A stretch of DNA of 64,000 bases from Pelagibacterales bacterium MED-G42 (GCA_002457485.1 NTJL01000001.1:62001-126000); one strand, 5' to 3'; shown: positions 51,976 to 62,358, numbered from the stretch's first letter. Program-made: numbers and translations. The notes: generated from the letters alone by a model not told the origin.

Positions 51976-52059
51976 GGAGGCTAGAGGTGGATGCTGCTTG
52001 AACCCGACCAGATCTTAACGGAAGCAATCGTAGAGACAGTTATTCAGGTTCTAGTCTCC
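51976..52059 (+). ncRNA. ffs: Signal recognition particle RNA (4.5S-type)
   Basis: Terminal stem GGAGGCTAGA/TTCTAGTCTCC; internal GGTGGATGCTGCTTGAACCCGACCAGATCTTAACGGAAGCAATCG with CCAG/GGAAGCA symmetric-loop strands; located just upstream of dnaX. Confidence 0.8.
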
Positions 52060-52073
52060 TAATAAAAATTAAT

Positions 52074-53723
52074 ATGAACAATAACTCTAATGTGCTGGCT
52101 TTAAAATATAGACCACAAACATTTGATGATCTTATTGGTCAAGAAGTAATTGTAGAAACAATAAAAAATTCAATAAAAGCAGATAAAATACCAAATGCAT
52201 ATTTATTCACAGGCATTCGAGGAATTGGAAAAACCACAATAGCCAGGATTGTTGCAAAGACTCTTAACTGTTCAAATGGAATTGAAAATAAATGCAAAGT
52301 AAAATGTGAGAATTGTGACTCTATTGCAAGTTCTAATCACATAGATGTTTTGGAAATGGATGCAGCTAGTAAGACAGGGGTGGATGATGTAAGAGATTTG
52401 ATTGAATTTTCACGATATGGACCAACTTCAGCTAAATATAAAATTTTTATAATTGATGAAGTACACATGTTAAGTAAGCAGGCCTTTAACGCTCTATTAA
52501 AAACATTAGAGGAACCACCAAAGTATCTTAAATTTATTTTTGCAACTACAGAAATTAAAAAGATACCAGTAACAGTAGTTTCAAGATGTCAAAGATTTGA
52601 TCTATCAAGAATTAAATCATCAGAATTATTTGAGTTTTTAAAAAAGATAAAAGATAGAGAAAATGGTAAAGTTTCCGATGAAGCTCTTAGATTAATTGTT
52701 AAAATTTCAGAAGGATCTGTCAGGGACGCATTATCTTTATTAGATAGGGGTATATTAAGTATAGAAAAACATTCAGAATTAGACTTATTAAATGCGCAAA
52801 AAATCTTTGGTCATTTTGACAAATCTCAATTAATAGATTTGTTTGAGTTAATATTAAAAGGTGAAGAAAATAAAGTAATTAATAATTATAGAAAAATTTA
52901 TGATCAAGGTGTTGAGCCAAAGGTATTTATCAATGATTTTTTAGAACTCTTATATTATTTTAAAAATATAAACTCGTTAACCTTGGAAAGTTCAAATTTT
53001 TCTTTGAATGATGAGGAATTTAAAAAAATTAAGAATATCTCTAATCAAGTAAACACAGGTGTAATTATTTTATTCTGGCAGTTTGCAATTTCTTCACTTG
53101 AAGAACTAGATATAGTATCTAATCAAAATTTATCTATCGAAATGTTTTTAATAAGATTGATGTATGTAAGTTCAATAAAATCAGAAATACCGTTAGAAGA
53201 TAATTTTGAGAAAGATAGTACTAGCAATTTATCTAATGTAAATGTGCAAGATATTGAAAATAATATTAAAACAGTTGATCAAATTAAGAATATTGCTCAA
53301 GAGGAAAAAATTAAACCAGATATAAAAGATAAACTAAAAATAAACGATAACAATTTTATCAACTCATTTGACAAATTACTCTCTTTTTGTCTCGAAAAAA
53401 AAGAAATAAAATTGAAATACGAGCTGGAAAAAAATGTAAATCTTGTAAAATTTGAAAGAAACAGAATTGAAATTTCTTTTAATGATAATTTAGATAAAAA
53501 CTTTGTCAAAGAACTTTCTTCGAAGCTTTTTGATTGGACAGGTGAAAGGTGGATAATTACGTTTAGTAAATCCCAAGGGGAAATGTCAGTGAAAGAAAAA
53601 CAATTAAATAAAAAAGAGAAATTAATTGATGAGGTTAAAAATTTACAAATTTATAAAAAAGTAATGGAAAAATTTCCTGATGCAGAATTAGTGGATGTTA
53701 AATTAAATAAAAAAGAGGATTAA
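52074..53723 (+). CDS. dnaX: DNA polymerase III subunit gamma/tau
   Basis: YRPQTFDDLIGQEVIVETI, AYLFTGIRGIGKTTIARIVAKTLNC, Zn motif, IIDEVHMLSKQAFNALLKTLEEPP. Confidence 0.96.
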   Translation: MNNNSNVLALKYRPQTFDDLIGQEVIVETIKNSIKADKIPNAYLFTGIRGIGKTTIARIVAKTLNCSNGIENKCKVKCENCDSIASSNHIDVLEMDAASKTGVDDVRDLIEFSRYGPTSAKYKIFIIDEVHMLSKQAFNALLKTLEEPPKYLKFIFATTEIKKIPVTVVSRCQRFDLSRIKSSELFEFLKKIKDRENGKVSDEALRLIVKISEGSVRDALSLLDRGILSIEKHSELDLLNAQKIFGHFDKSQLIDLFELILKGEENKVINNYRKIYDQGVEPKVFINDFLELLYYFKNINSLTLESSNFSLNDEEFKKIKNISNQVNTGVIILFWQFAISSLEELDIVSNQNLSIEMFLIRLMYVSSIKSEIPLEDNFEKDSTSNLSNVNVQDIENNIKTVDQIKNIAQEEKIKPDIKDKLKINDNNFINSFDKLLSFCLEKKEIKLKYELEKNVNLVKFERNRIEISFNDNLDKNFVKELSSKLFDWTGERWIITFSKSQGEMSVKEKQLNKKEKLIDEVKNLQIYKKVMEKFPDAELVDVKLNKKED

Positions 53724-53724
53724 A

Positions 53725-54042
53725 ATGACAGACTTTACAAAAATTTTAAATAAAGCTAAAGAATTAGAGACTAAAATGAAGGAAAGCCAAGAAAAAATAA
53801 AACAAATTAGAGCAGAAGGTGTCTCAGGATCCAATTCAGTTAAGATTGTGCTAGATGGAGAAGGTGAGATGCATAATATCCAAATATCTGACGACATTAT
53901 AAAAGAAGAAAAATCTATAATTGAGGATTTAATAGTAGCCGCACATAACAACGCAAAATCTCAACTTAAATCCAAGACCTCGGAAGAAATTTCAAAGGCC
54001 ACAGGTGGTTTAGGTATACCTGGCTTTAAATGGCCATTATAG
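53725..54042 (+). CDS. YbaB/EbfC-family nucleoid-associated protein
   Basis: KAKELETKMKESQEKIKQIRAEGVSGSNSVKIVLDGEGEMHNIQIS; between dnaX and recR. Confidence 0.93.
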   Translation: MTDFTKILNKAKELETKMKESQEKIKQIRAEGVSGSNSVKIVLDGEGEMHNIQISDDIIKEEKSIIEDLIVAAHNNAKSQLKSKTSEEISKATGGLGIPGFKWPL

Positions 54043-54045
54043 TAA

Positions 54046-54657
54046 ATGCAAAATATTAGTGAGATAGAAGAATTAATTAAATTAATATCAAAACTACCTG
54101 GTTTAGGACCTAAATCAGCGAAAAGAATTGTATTAAAACTAATCAATAATCGTGACGAACTTGTTAAACCAATGGCAAGTATTTTGGCTAAAGTTTACAA
54201 AAATGTAGTTAGATGCAATTCTTGTGGAGCTTTAAAATCAATATCAAATGGATGTACTAATTGTGAAAATACAAAAAATAAATATGATAAAATTTGTGTA
54301 GTCGAAGATATTGCAGATCAATGGTCAATTGAAAATTCAAATATTTTTCAAGGTTATTTTCATATTTTAGGTGGAACCATTTCATCTGCTGGACATAAAA
54401 AAGAAGATCTTTTAATAAATTCATTAGTGGAGCGAATTAACAAAGATAAAATTGAAGAAGTAATACTAGCAACAAGTTCGACTGTCGAAGGACAAACTAC
54501 TGCCTATTATATTCAAGAAAAACTAAGAAATACTAAAGTTAAAATAACTAAATTAGCTCAAGGACTTCCAGTTGGAGGAGAGATTGAAAGTTTAGATGAC
54601 GGTACTTTATTTTCAGCTTTTAAAAATAGAACTAGCTTAAATTCAGAGTCTAACTGA
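54046..54657 (+). CDS. recR: Recombination protein RecR
   Basis: LISKLPGLGPKSAKRIVLKLI, CNSCGALKSISNGCTNC, CVVEDIADQWSIE, YHILGGTISSAGHKKEDLLINSL. Confidence 0.96.
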   Translation: MQNISEIEELIKLISKLPGLGPKSAKRIVLKLINNRDELVKPMASILAKVYKNVVRCNSCGALKSISNGCTNCENTKNKYDKICVVEDIADQWSIENSNIFQGYFHILGGTISSAGHKKEDLLINSLVERINKDKIEEVILATSSTVEGQTTAYYIQEKLRNTKVKITKLAQGLPVGGEIESLDDGTLFSAFKNRTSLNSESN

Positions 54658-56832
54658 TTTTTTAATTAATCTATTAAAATGTAATAAGGGTTCAGTATAT
54701 CCAGAAGGTTGATATTTCCCATGAAAAACTAAATCACAAGCTGCCTTGAAAGCAACAGATTTTTCAAAATGAACAGCCATTGGTTGGTATGGATCTTGAC
54801 CTTTCATACTACTATCTTTGAGATTTTGATAATCAACAATTTTAGCCATTTTTTTCATAATCTCTAAAACTTGTTTTTTACTGCACACACCGTGATGCAA
54901 CCAGTTAGCAATAAGCTGACTACTAATTCTACAAGTTGCTCTATCTTCCATTAATCCAATTCCATTAATATCTGGAACTTTTGAACATCCAACCGATTGA
55001 TCTATCCATCTCACAACGTAGCCTAAAATTCCTTGGCAGTTATTCTTTAATTCTCTCTCAATTATTTGTTTAGACCATTTAGGGTCATGAATTACAGGTA
55101 TTGTAATTAAGTGATCTAGATCTGCTGATTTTCTTTTTCTTATTTTTTCATGTAAAGCAAAAACATCAACTTCATGATAATGTAGTGCATGAAGTGAAGC
55201 CGCGGTAGGTGATGGAACCCAAGCACAATTTGCTCCAGATTGGGGATGTGAAATTTTTTGAGACATCATCTCTTTTAATAAGTCTGGCATTGCCCACATA
55301 CCTTTACCAATTTGAGCTTTACCAGAAAATCCACATATTAAACCAATATCTACATTGTTATTTTCGTACGCATTAATCCACTTAGTCGACTTCATATCGC
55401 CTTTTAAAACCATTGGGCCAGTCTCCATAGAGGTATGTATTTCATCCCCAGTTCTATCTAAAAAGCCTGTATTGATAAAAAAAACTCTTTTTTTTAATAT
55501 TCTTATACATTCTTTTAGATTTACTGATGTTCTTCTCTCTTCATCCATAATCCCACATAAAATTTGATTAGGTTTTAATTTTAAAACTCTTTCAACTTTA
55601 CTAAATATCAAATTTGTAAATTCACATTCCTCTGGTCCATGCATTTTTGGTTTTACGATATAAATTGAATTAACTCTTGAATTTCCTTTTCTTTTAAAAT
55701 CATGAAGACATGCAGTAGAAGTTATAAAGGCATCTAAAATTCCTTCTGGACATTCTGATCCGTCTTTTAAAAGAATTGCGTGGTTTGTCATAAGATGACC
55801 TACATTCCTATTAAGTAATAATGATCTCCCATGTAATTTAATTTTTTCATTGTTAAATGATTGGTATTTTCTATCAGGATTTAATTTTCTATTTATTATT
55901 TTACCTTTTTTTGAAAATTTTGAACTTAGACTACCTTTCATTAATAATAACCAATTTCTGTATCCAACAACTTTATCTTCTGCATCTACAGCTGCTACGC
56001 TATCTTCATGATCGCAGATTGTTGATATAGCAGATTCTAATATAACATCATGAATTTTTAGTGGATCTTGATTTCCCTCAGGATTGTTAATTTCTAGCTG
56101 CTCATTATGATCAAATAATATATCTATATGAAGGTTATTATTTTTAAATAAAAGAGAAGATAATTTATTATTTTTTTTTTTAAAACCAGTTAATTGTTTT
56201 TTATTTTTTAATTCAATATTTAGTTTGCCATTAATTATATTTGGAACAATATCTAAATTTTTCCAACTTCTATTCTTAAGAGGAATATATCTATCCAAAA
56301 GTTCTCTAGTATATTCAATAACTTTTTTTCCTCTGATTGGGTTATAGGTTTTACCTTTGACTGCACCTTTAGTCTCAGGAATAATATTTGATCCATATAA
56401 ACTATCATATAGACTAACCCATCTTGCATTAGCAGCATTTAATAAAAATCTTGCATTAGAAACTGGACAAACTAATTGAGGGCCACAAATACTCGAAATT
56501 TCTTTATCAACATTTTTAGTTTGAATTTTAAAATTTGGTCCTACATTTTTAATATAATCGATCTTCTTTAAAAATCTTTTATATTCAATAAAATTAAAAC
56601 TTTTACTTTTTCTTTCAAGATGAAAAGAGTCTATAGATTTTTGTATTTTTTCTCTAATTTCTAGAAGCTTTTTATTTTTTGGAGCTAAATAATGAACTGC
56701 ATCGCTAAAACCTTTCCAAAATTGCTTTTTTGAAACATTAGTTCCAGGCAATAATTCCTTATTTACAAAATTCAAAAGTACACTTGAAACTGATAAATTG
56801 AATATTTTTACAAATTTTTCTTTTTTTTTCAT
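54643..56832 (-). CDS. glcB: Malate synthase G
   Basis: GNQDPLKIHDVILESAISTICDHEDSVAAVDAEDKVVGYRNWLLLMKG; KMHGPEECEFTN; GKAQIGKGMWAMPDLLKEMMSQKISHPQSGANCAWVPSPTAASLHALHYHEV. Confidence 0.95.
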   Translation of the reverse strand: MKKKEKFVKIFNLSVSSVLLNFVNKELLPGTNVSKKQFWKGFSDAVHYLAPKNKKLLEIREKIQKSIDSFHLERKSKSFNFIEYKRFLKKIDYIKNVGPNFKIQTKNVDKEISSICGPQLVCPVSNARFLLNAANARWVSLYDSLYGSNIIPETKGAVKGKTYNPIRGKKVIEYTRELLDRYIPLKNRSWKNLDIVPNIINGKLNIELKNKKQLTGFKKKNNKLSSLLFKNNNLHIDILFDHNEQLEINNPEGNQDPLKIHDVILESAISTICDHEDSVAAVDAEDKVVGYRNWLLLMKGSLSSKFSKKGKIINRKLNPDRKYQSFNNEKIKLHGRSLLLNRNVGHLMTNHAILLKDGSECPEGILDAFITSTACLHDFKRKGNSRVNSIYIVKPKMHGPEECEFTNLIFSKVERVLKLKPNQILCGIMDEERRTSVNLKECIRILKKRVFFINTGFLDRTGDEIHTSMETGPMVLKGDMKSTKWINAYENNNVDIGLICGFSGKAQIGKGMWAMPDLLKEMMSQKISHPQSGANCAWVPSPTAASLHALHYHEVDVFALHEKIRKRKSADLDHLITIPVIHDPKWSKQIIERELKNNCQGILGYVVRWIDQSVGCSKVPDINGIGLMEDRATCRISSQLIANWLHHGVCSKKQVLEIMKKMAKIVDYQNLKDSSMKGQDPYQPMAVHFEKSVAFKAACDLVFHGKYQPSGYTEPLLHFNRLIKKSVRL

Positions 56833-56885
56833 TTATATTTATTATATCATTTTATTATCTAATTTTAGTTTATAAAGAAATTAAT

Positions 56886-57977
56886 ATGAAAAATTATCTT
56901 AATTTTGAAAAAGAAGTAGAAAAACTTGAGTATGAAATAGAAAAATTAAAAGATCCTTATAATCAAGATGGTTTATCTGAGGTAGATACTCAAAAAATTT
57001 CAACTACTCAGGCAGAGGTAGATAAAAAATTGAAAGAGATATATTCAAATTTAGACCCATGGCAAACTACAATGGTCGCTAGACATGAGGATAGGCCAAA
57101 AGCTAAATTTTTTATTGATAATTTATTTAATGATTTTATTTCTTTATCTGGTGACAGGTATTATGGTGAAGATAGGTCTGTAATCACAGGTTTTGCAAAA
57201 TTTAATGGAATTTCAGTTTTAGTTATCGGCCAAGAAAAAGGAGAAGATCTAGAGTCTAGAATTGATAGAAATTTTGGAATGATGAGACCTGAAGGTTATA
57301 GAAAAACTATAAGATTAATGAAATTGGCAAATAAATTTAATATTCCTATTATATCATTCATTGACACACCGGGTGCTTATCCTGGAGTAGGGGCAGAAGA
57401 AAGAGGTCAAGCTGAGGCCATAGCTAAGTCAATTGAGTGTTGTATGGAATTAAAAGTTCCCACATTAGCAATAATTATTGGTGAGGGAGGTTCTGGTGGC
57501 GCAATAGCTTTAGCTTCTTCTAATAAGGTAATTATGTTTGAAAATGCAATCTACTCAGTTATATCGCCAGAGGGCTGTGCAACAATCTTATGGCGAGATC
57601 CCAAAAAAATGCTTGATGCAGCAAAAGCTATGAAATTATCAGCCAAAGATTTATTAGAGTTAAAAGTTATAGATGAAATAATTCCAGAACCATTAGGTGG
57701 AGCACATAGAGATAGGGATTTGATTTTAAAAAATGTCAAATACTCTTTGTTAAAAAATTTAGAGAGTTTTCTACAAAAATCACCTGATGAAATTCTTATA
57801 GAGCGAAAGGATAAATTTCTTCAAATAGGAAGAAGTAAAGGATTTGTTACTGATAAAAATACTTTAGATAACCTGACATTTCATACTAGTAAAATAAAAA
57901 ATATTTTTAAAACTAATGTATTTAAAATATTAATTGTATTCTTAATTTTATTATCACTGTATTTATCTTTTTACTAA
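56886..57977 (+). CDS. accA: Acetyl-CoA carboxylase carboxyltransferase subunit alpha, with C-terminal hydrophobic extension
   Basis: PWQTTMVARHEDRPKAKFFIDNLFNDFISLSGDRYYGEDRSVITGFA, SFIDTPGAYPGVGAEERGQAEAIAKSI, EGGSGGAIALASSNKV; tail NVFKILIVFLILLSLYLSFY. Confidence 0.95.
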   Translation: MKNYLNFEKEVEKLEYEIEKLKDPYNQDGLSEVDTQKISTTQAEVDKKLKEIYSNLDPWQTTMVARHEDRPKAKFFIDNLFNDFISLSGDRYYGEDRSVITGFAKFNGISVLVIGQEKGEDLESRIDRNFGMMRPEGYRKTIRLMKLANKFNIPIISFIDTPGAYPGVGAEERGQAEAIAKSIECCMELKVPTLAIIIGEGGSGGAIALASSNKVIMFENAIYSVISPEGCATILWRDPKKMLDAAKAMKLSAKDLLELKVIDEIIPEPLGGAHRDRDLILKNVKYSLLKNLESFLQKSPDEILIERKDKFLQIGRSKGFVTDKNTLDNLTFHTSKIKNIFKTNVFKILIVFLILLSLYLSFY

Positions 57978-57983
57978 AAAATA

Positions 57984-60530
57984 TTATAGTGCACCACAGC
58001 ATCGCTTATATTTTTTTCCCGAACCACAAAAACACGGTTCATTTCTGCTCATTTTTTTCCCTTTCATCAATGAATTAATTTCAGAAGGTTTTTTAATTTT
58101 AGTATTTTCCTCTTCCTTTTGTACTACTTTTAAATTCATAAGAATATTTATATAATCAAATTTAAGTTTATCTAATAGATTGCTAAATAATTCAAATGCC
58201 TCTTTTTTATATTCAATCAAAGGATCTCTTTGTCCATAAGATCTTAGACCTATTACTTGTCTTAGTTGTTCTAAATATTGAATATGTGATTTCCAATTTA
58301 AATCAATAGTTTGTAGAAAGATTCTTTTTTCTAATTCTTTTGCATTTGTCTCGTTAAGTTGCTCAATTCTTTGATTTCTAGAGTCATCAAATTTATTAAA
58401 TATTTTTTTTTTAAACTCTTGATCATTTAATTTTAAAAGATCTATTAATTCATCATTATTCAAGTTATTACCCATCACTGATTTAACTCGGTTTTCAAAA
58501 TCTTTATTATTGGGATTAGATAAATTTTTTATTTTTCTATTTATTAGGTCCTCTATAATTTCTTTTATAAATTCATTTGAATATTCAAAAATCTTATTAC
58601 TATCCATTGCGCTTTTTCTTTGTGAAAAAATAACATGCCTCTGATCATTCAAGACATTATCAAATTTTATTAATGTTTTTCTTATATCAAAATTCCTTGC
58701 CTCAACCTTTTGCTGTGCTCTTTCTAAAGCTTTATTTATCCAAGGGTGATCAATACTTTCTCCATCTTTTAGTCCTAATTTTTCCAACATATTTGTCATT
58801 GATTCTGATCCAAAAATTCGCATTAAATCATCTTCTAAACTGACATAAAAAACTGACTTACCTTCATCGCCTTGTCGTCCAGCTCTGCCTCTGGCTTGAT
58901 TATCCACTCTTCTGGACTCCATTCTTTCAGTTCCTATTACAAATAAACCTCCTAATGACTTAATTTCTTGTTTGTAAATTTTTAATGTTTCATCTGGAGT
59001 AGACCCCTTTTTACCTCCAAGCTGAATATCTACACCACGACCAGAAATACTTGTGGTAATAATTACTGAACTTTTTTTCCCAGCATTAGCAATAATCTCC
59101 GCTTCATTTTCGTGGTTTTTAGCATTCAAAATCACATGTTTTATATTTTTTTTTTTTAAAAGTTCAGAATAAATTTCAGACTTATTTATACTTGATGTAA
59201 AAATCAAAAGAGGCTGACCAGTTAAGTTACACTCAATAACTTTTTCAATAATAGCATTATTTTTTTCAGCCTCAGTTCTAAAAATTTGATCGTTATAGTC
59301 TTTTCTAACCATATTTCTATTGGTTGGGATAACGACCACTGGTAATGAATATATTTCAAAAAATTCTTGAGATTCTGTAGCAGCAGTTCCTGTGCAACCT
59401 GATATTTTTTTATAAAGCTTAAAATAATTTTGATAAGTAATTGAAGCTAAGGTATGATTTTCTAATTCAATATTTAATTTTTCTTTTGCCTCTAGTGCTT
59501 GATGTAGCCCATCTCCAAATCTTCTACCTTCTAGAATCCTTCCAGTAAGTTCATCTATAATTTTTAAATTTCCATTTTGGATAATATAATCTTTACCTTT
59601 CTCAAATAGATAATGTGCTCTCAATGCTTGATTAACATGATGCACAAGGTGTAGATTTTCAGGATCATAAAAATTATTATTTTTTAAAATTCCAGCATTT
59701 GAAAAAATCTTTTCAACATTATTAATACCGTCATTTGTTAACAGAATATTTTTATCTTTTTCATCAATTTCATAATCATTTTTACTTAATAATTTTGTCA
59801 ATTTATCTATTGCCTGATATTGATCAGTTTTATCTTCTGCTGCACCAGATATAACCAAAGGCGTTCTTGCCTCATCTATTAAGCAAGAGTCAATTTCATC
59901 TACAATTGAAAAATGATGTCCTCTTTGAACTAATTCTTCCTTAGCATACTTCATGTTATCTCTCAAATAATCAAAACCTAATTCGCTGTTAGTTGCATAA
60001 GTTATGTCGCAATCATAATTTATCTTTCTAGTCTCATCATTTTGATCATTGTTAATGTAGCCTGAGGTTATTCCTAAAAAATTATAAATTTGACCCATTT
60101 CTAAAGAGTCTCTTTTCGCTAAATAATCATTCACTGTTACAACATGAACTCCATCTTTGTTCAAAGCATTAAGATAAGCTGCTAAGGCTATAGTTATAGT
60201 TTTACCCTCCCCAGTTCTCATCTCAGCAATTTTGCCTTCGTGCAGCACTATCCCTCCAATAAGCTGAACATCATAATGCCTTTCATCTCTAGTTCTTTTA
60301 GAAGCTTCTCTGACTAAAGCAAAAGCTTCCGGTAAGATTTCATCTAAACTTTTTCCATTTTTTAACTCCTCCTTTAATATAAGTGTTTTTTTAGGGAAAT
60401 CTTCATCGCTTAATTTTTTGATATTATTTTCAAGAGCATTAACTTTATTTACAATTTTTTTAATTCTATCTAGTTCTTTTTGATTACTAGATTTGATAAA
60501 ACGCGAAATTAAATTTAACGGATTGAACAT
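57984..60530 (-). CDS. secA: Preprotein translocase ATPase SecA
   Basis: MRTGEGKTITIALAAYLNAL, VHVVTVNDYLAKRD, YATNSELGFDYLRDNM, C-terminal RNEPCFCGSGKKYKRCCG. Confidence 0.97.
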   Translation of the reverse strand: MFNPLNLISRFIKSSNQKELDRIKKIVNKVNALENNIKKLSDEDFPKKTLILKEELKNGKSLDEILPEAFALVREASKRTRDERHYDVQLIGGIVLHEGKIAEMRTGEGKTITIALAAYLNALNKDGVHVVTVNDYLAKRDSLEMGQIYNFLGITSGYINNDQNDETRKINYDCDITYATNSELGFDYLRDNMKYAKEELVQRGHHFSIVDEIDSCLIDEARTPLVISGAAEDKTDQYQAIDKLTKLLSKNDYEIDEKDKNILLTNDGINNVEKIFSNAGILKNNNFYDPENLHLVHHVNQALRAHYLFEKGKDYIIQNGNLKIIDELTGRILEGRRFGDGLHQALEAKEKLNIELENHTLASITYQNYFKLYKKISGCTGTAATESQEFFEIYSLPVVVIPTNRNMVRKDYNDQIFRTEAEKNNAIIEKVIECNLTGQPLLIFTSSINKSEIYSELLKKKNIKHVILNAKNHENEAEIIANAGKKSSVIITTSISGRGVDIQLGGKKGSTPDETLKIYKQEIKSLGGLFVIGTERMESRRVDNQARGRAGRQGDEGKSVFYVSLEDDLMRIFGSESMTNMLEKLGLKDGESIDHPWINKALERAQQKVEARNFDIRKTLIKFDNVLNDQRHVIFSQRKSAMDSNKIFEYSNEFIKEIIEDLINRKIKNLSNPNNKDFENRVKSVMGNNLNNDELIDLLKLNDQEFKKKIFNKFDDSRNQRIEQLNETNAKELEKRIFLQTIDLNWKSHIQYLEQLRQVIGLRSYGQRDPLIEYKKEAFELFSNLLDKLKFDYINILMNLKVVQKEEENTKIKKPSEINSLMKGKKMSRNEPCFCGSGKKYKRCCGAL

Positions 60531-60558
60531 TTATTTGATTTATTCTTTACTTATATTG

Positions 60559-60576
60559 TTTAATATATGTATTAAA
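60559..60576. promoter_or_regulatory. Perfect inverted repeat between divergent secA and argJ
   Basis: TTTAATA-TATG-TATTAAA; AT-rich, so may be chance. Confidence 0.25.
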
Positions 60577-60593
60577 TAAATAATTTAAATACT

Positions 60594-61895
60594 ATGGGCA
60601 TTAATTTAACAAATTTTTTATCCTCTAAATCAAAAAAGACTAGAATGATTGATTTTCAGGACTTAGATCATATTGATGGCATGTCCATTTCAGTTGGAAG
60701 TGCAAATTTGTATAAAGATAAACGAGATGATGTTGCCTTATTTTATTTTAGGGAAGGGGCAAATTACGCCTCAGTATATACTAAATCTAAAATAATTTCC
60801 GAGAATATTAAATGGAATCTAAATCAAAAAAATAAAAAAGTTTTTTCGTTAATTGTTAATTCAAGAAATGCAAATGCTTTCACTGGCAAACAAGGTTATC
60901 AAAGTTTACAAATTATAGCAGACTTGCTTGTCAAGAGTTTGAGAGAAATACAAATTAAAGATGAGGAGTTTCCAAAAAATATTAGCTCAAATCAGATTAT
61001 CTTTGGTTGTACAGGTACGATTGGAGAGAAATTTCCTTGCGATGAAATTGCAAGTCAAATTCCAAATTTAATTAATAAAATTAAGTATACTCAAAATAAA
61101 TTTATATGGATGAAGGCAGCACTTGCTATGATGACAACTGATACTAAGCCTAAATTAGCTATGGAGGAGTGTAAAATAGGTAATGAAAAAATTAAGATTT
61201 ATGGAATTGCTAAAGGATCAGGTATGATACATCCAAATATGGCTACAACGCTAGCATATGTTTTTACAGATGCAAATTTATCTAATGAAATATTAAATAA
61301 ATTATTAAAAAGAAATATTGAAACAACATTTAATTCTATATCTTGTGATAGTGATACAAGTACAAATGATATGGTTTCAATATTTTCAACAGGAATTACT
61401 AAACACCATCATATAAAAAATATTAATGATAAGAAATTACAAAACTTTGATAAATCATTAAATAGTGTTCTATTAAATTTAGCAAAAAGAGTTGTATCTG
61501 ATGGTGAGGGGGCTTCAAAATTTATTACATTATATATACGAAACTGTAAAACAGAGGTAGATGCTAAAAAAATTGGTTTTTCTATAGCTAATTCTCCGTT
61601 AGTTAAAACAGCGATAGCTGGCGAGGATCCTAATTGGGGCAGAATAATTATGGCAATAGGAAAAGCAGGTCCAAATATTAATTTAAAAAAACTAACTATT
61701 AAATTTGGTGAAATTACAATCATTCAAAATGGTAAACTGCATGAAACTTATGAAGAAGCAAAAGTTTCAAATTACATGAAAAATGAAAATTTAGATGTAT
61801 ATGTTGACATTTTTACCGGATCAAAAAATTTTACTGTTTACACGATGGATTTGACTAAAGAATATATTCAGATAAATTCTGACTATAGAAGTTAA
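60594..61895 (+). CDS. argJ: Glutamate N-acetyltransferase / amino-acid acetyltransferase
   Basis: GCTGTIGEKFPCDEI, AKGSGMIHPNMATTLAYVFTDA, SCDSDTSTNDMVSIFSTG, DGEGASKFITLYI, GEDPNWGRIIMAIGKAG. Confidence 0.95.
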   Translation: MGINLTNFLSSKSKKTRMIDFQDLDHIDGMSISVGSANLYKDKRDDVALFYFREGANYASVYTKSKIISENIKWNLNQKNKKVFSLIVNSRNANAFTGKQGYQSLQIIADLLVKSLREIQIKDEEFPKNISSNQIIFGCTGTIGEKFPCDEIASQIPNLINKIKYTQNKFIWMKAALAMMTTDTKPKLAMEECKIGNEKIKIYGIAKGSGMIHPNMATTLAYVFTDANLSNEILNKLLKRNIETTFNSISCDSDTSTNDMVSIFSTGITKHHHIKNINDKKLQNFDKSLNSVLLNLAKRVVSDGEGASKFITLYIRNCKTEVDAKKIGFSIANSPLVKTAIAGEDPNWGRIIMAIGKAGPNINLKKLTIKFGEITIIQNGKLHETYEEAKVSNYMKNENLDVYVDIFTGSKNFTVYTMDLTKEYIQINSDYRS

Positions 61896-61932
61896 ATGTT
61901 GAATTTATTTAAAAGATAATTATTTAATCAAT

Positions 61933-62358
61933 ATGATAAAATATAGACTTGAATGTAAAAGTTGCAATGAAAATTTTGACAGTTGGTTTTCTTCATCAAA
62001 TGAATATGAAAAACTTAAAACTAAGGATCTTTTAACTTGTCACTTTTGTAATTCATTAAAAGTTGAAAAAACTCTAATGGCCCCAAGTTTAAATAGTAAA
62101 AATAATTTCAGAGAAAAATCTGATTTTACAAATAACAATTATATTAAGAAAACGATCAAAAACTACCAGAAATTTATAAGAGACAATTTTAAATTTGTTG
62201 GAGAAAATTTTGCTTATGAGGCGAGATCAATTCATTATGATAACAAAAAAAAAGATAAGGGAATTTATGGTAGTGCCTCAAAAAAAGATATTCAAGAATT
62301 AAGGGAAGAAGGAATAGATACTCAGATTATCCCCTGGTTAAAAGATAAAGAGAATTAA
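61933..62358 (+). CDS. DUF1178 family protein
   Basis: MIKYRLECKSCNENFDSWFSSSNEYEKLKTKDLLTCHFCNSLKVEKTLMAPSL. Confidence 0.88.
   Translation: MIKYRLECKSCNENFDSWFSSSNEYEKLKTKDLLTCHFCNSLKVEKTLMAPSLNSKNNFREKSDFTNNNYIKKTIKNYQKFIRDNFKFVGENFAYEARSIHYDNKKKDKGIYGSASKKDIQELREEGIDTQIIPWLKDKEN

Noticed and set aside
52625-52665. A-AAA-AAG heptamer in dnaX as a possible programmed -1 frameshift (tau/gamma)
   Set aside because: In frame, and would terminate soon after, but it falls near codon 189 inside the ATPase region, not after domain III as in E. coli. A-runs are common in this AT-rich genome, and no stimulatory hairpin or upstream SD was seen.
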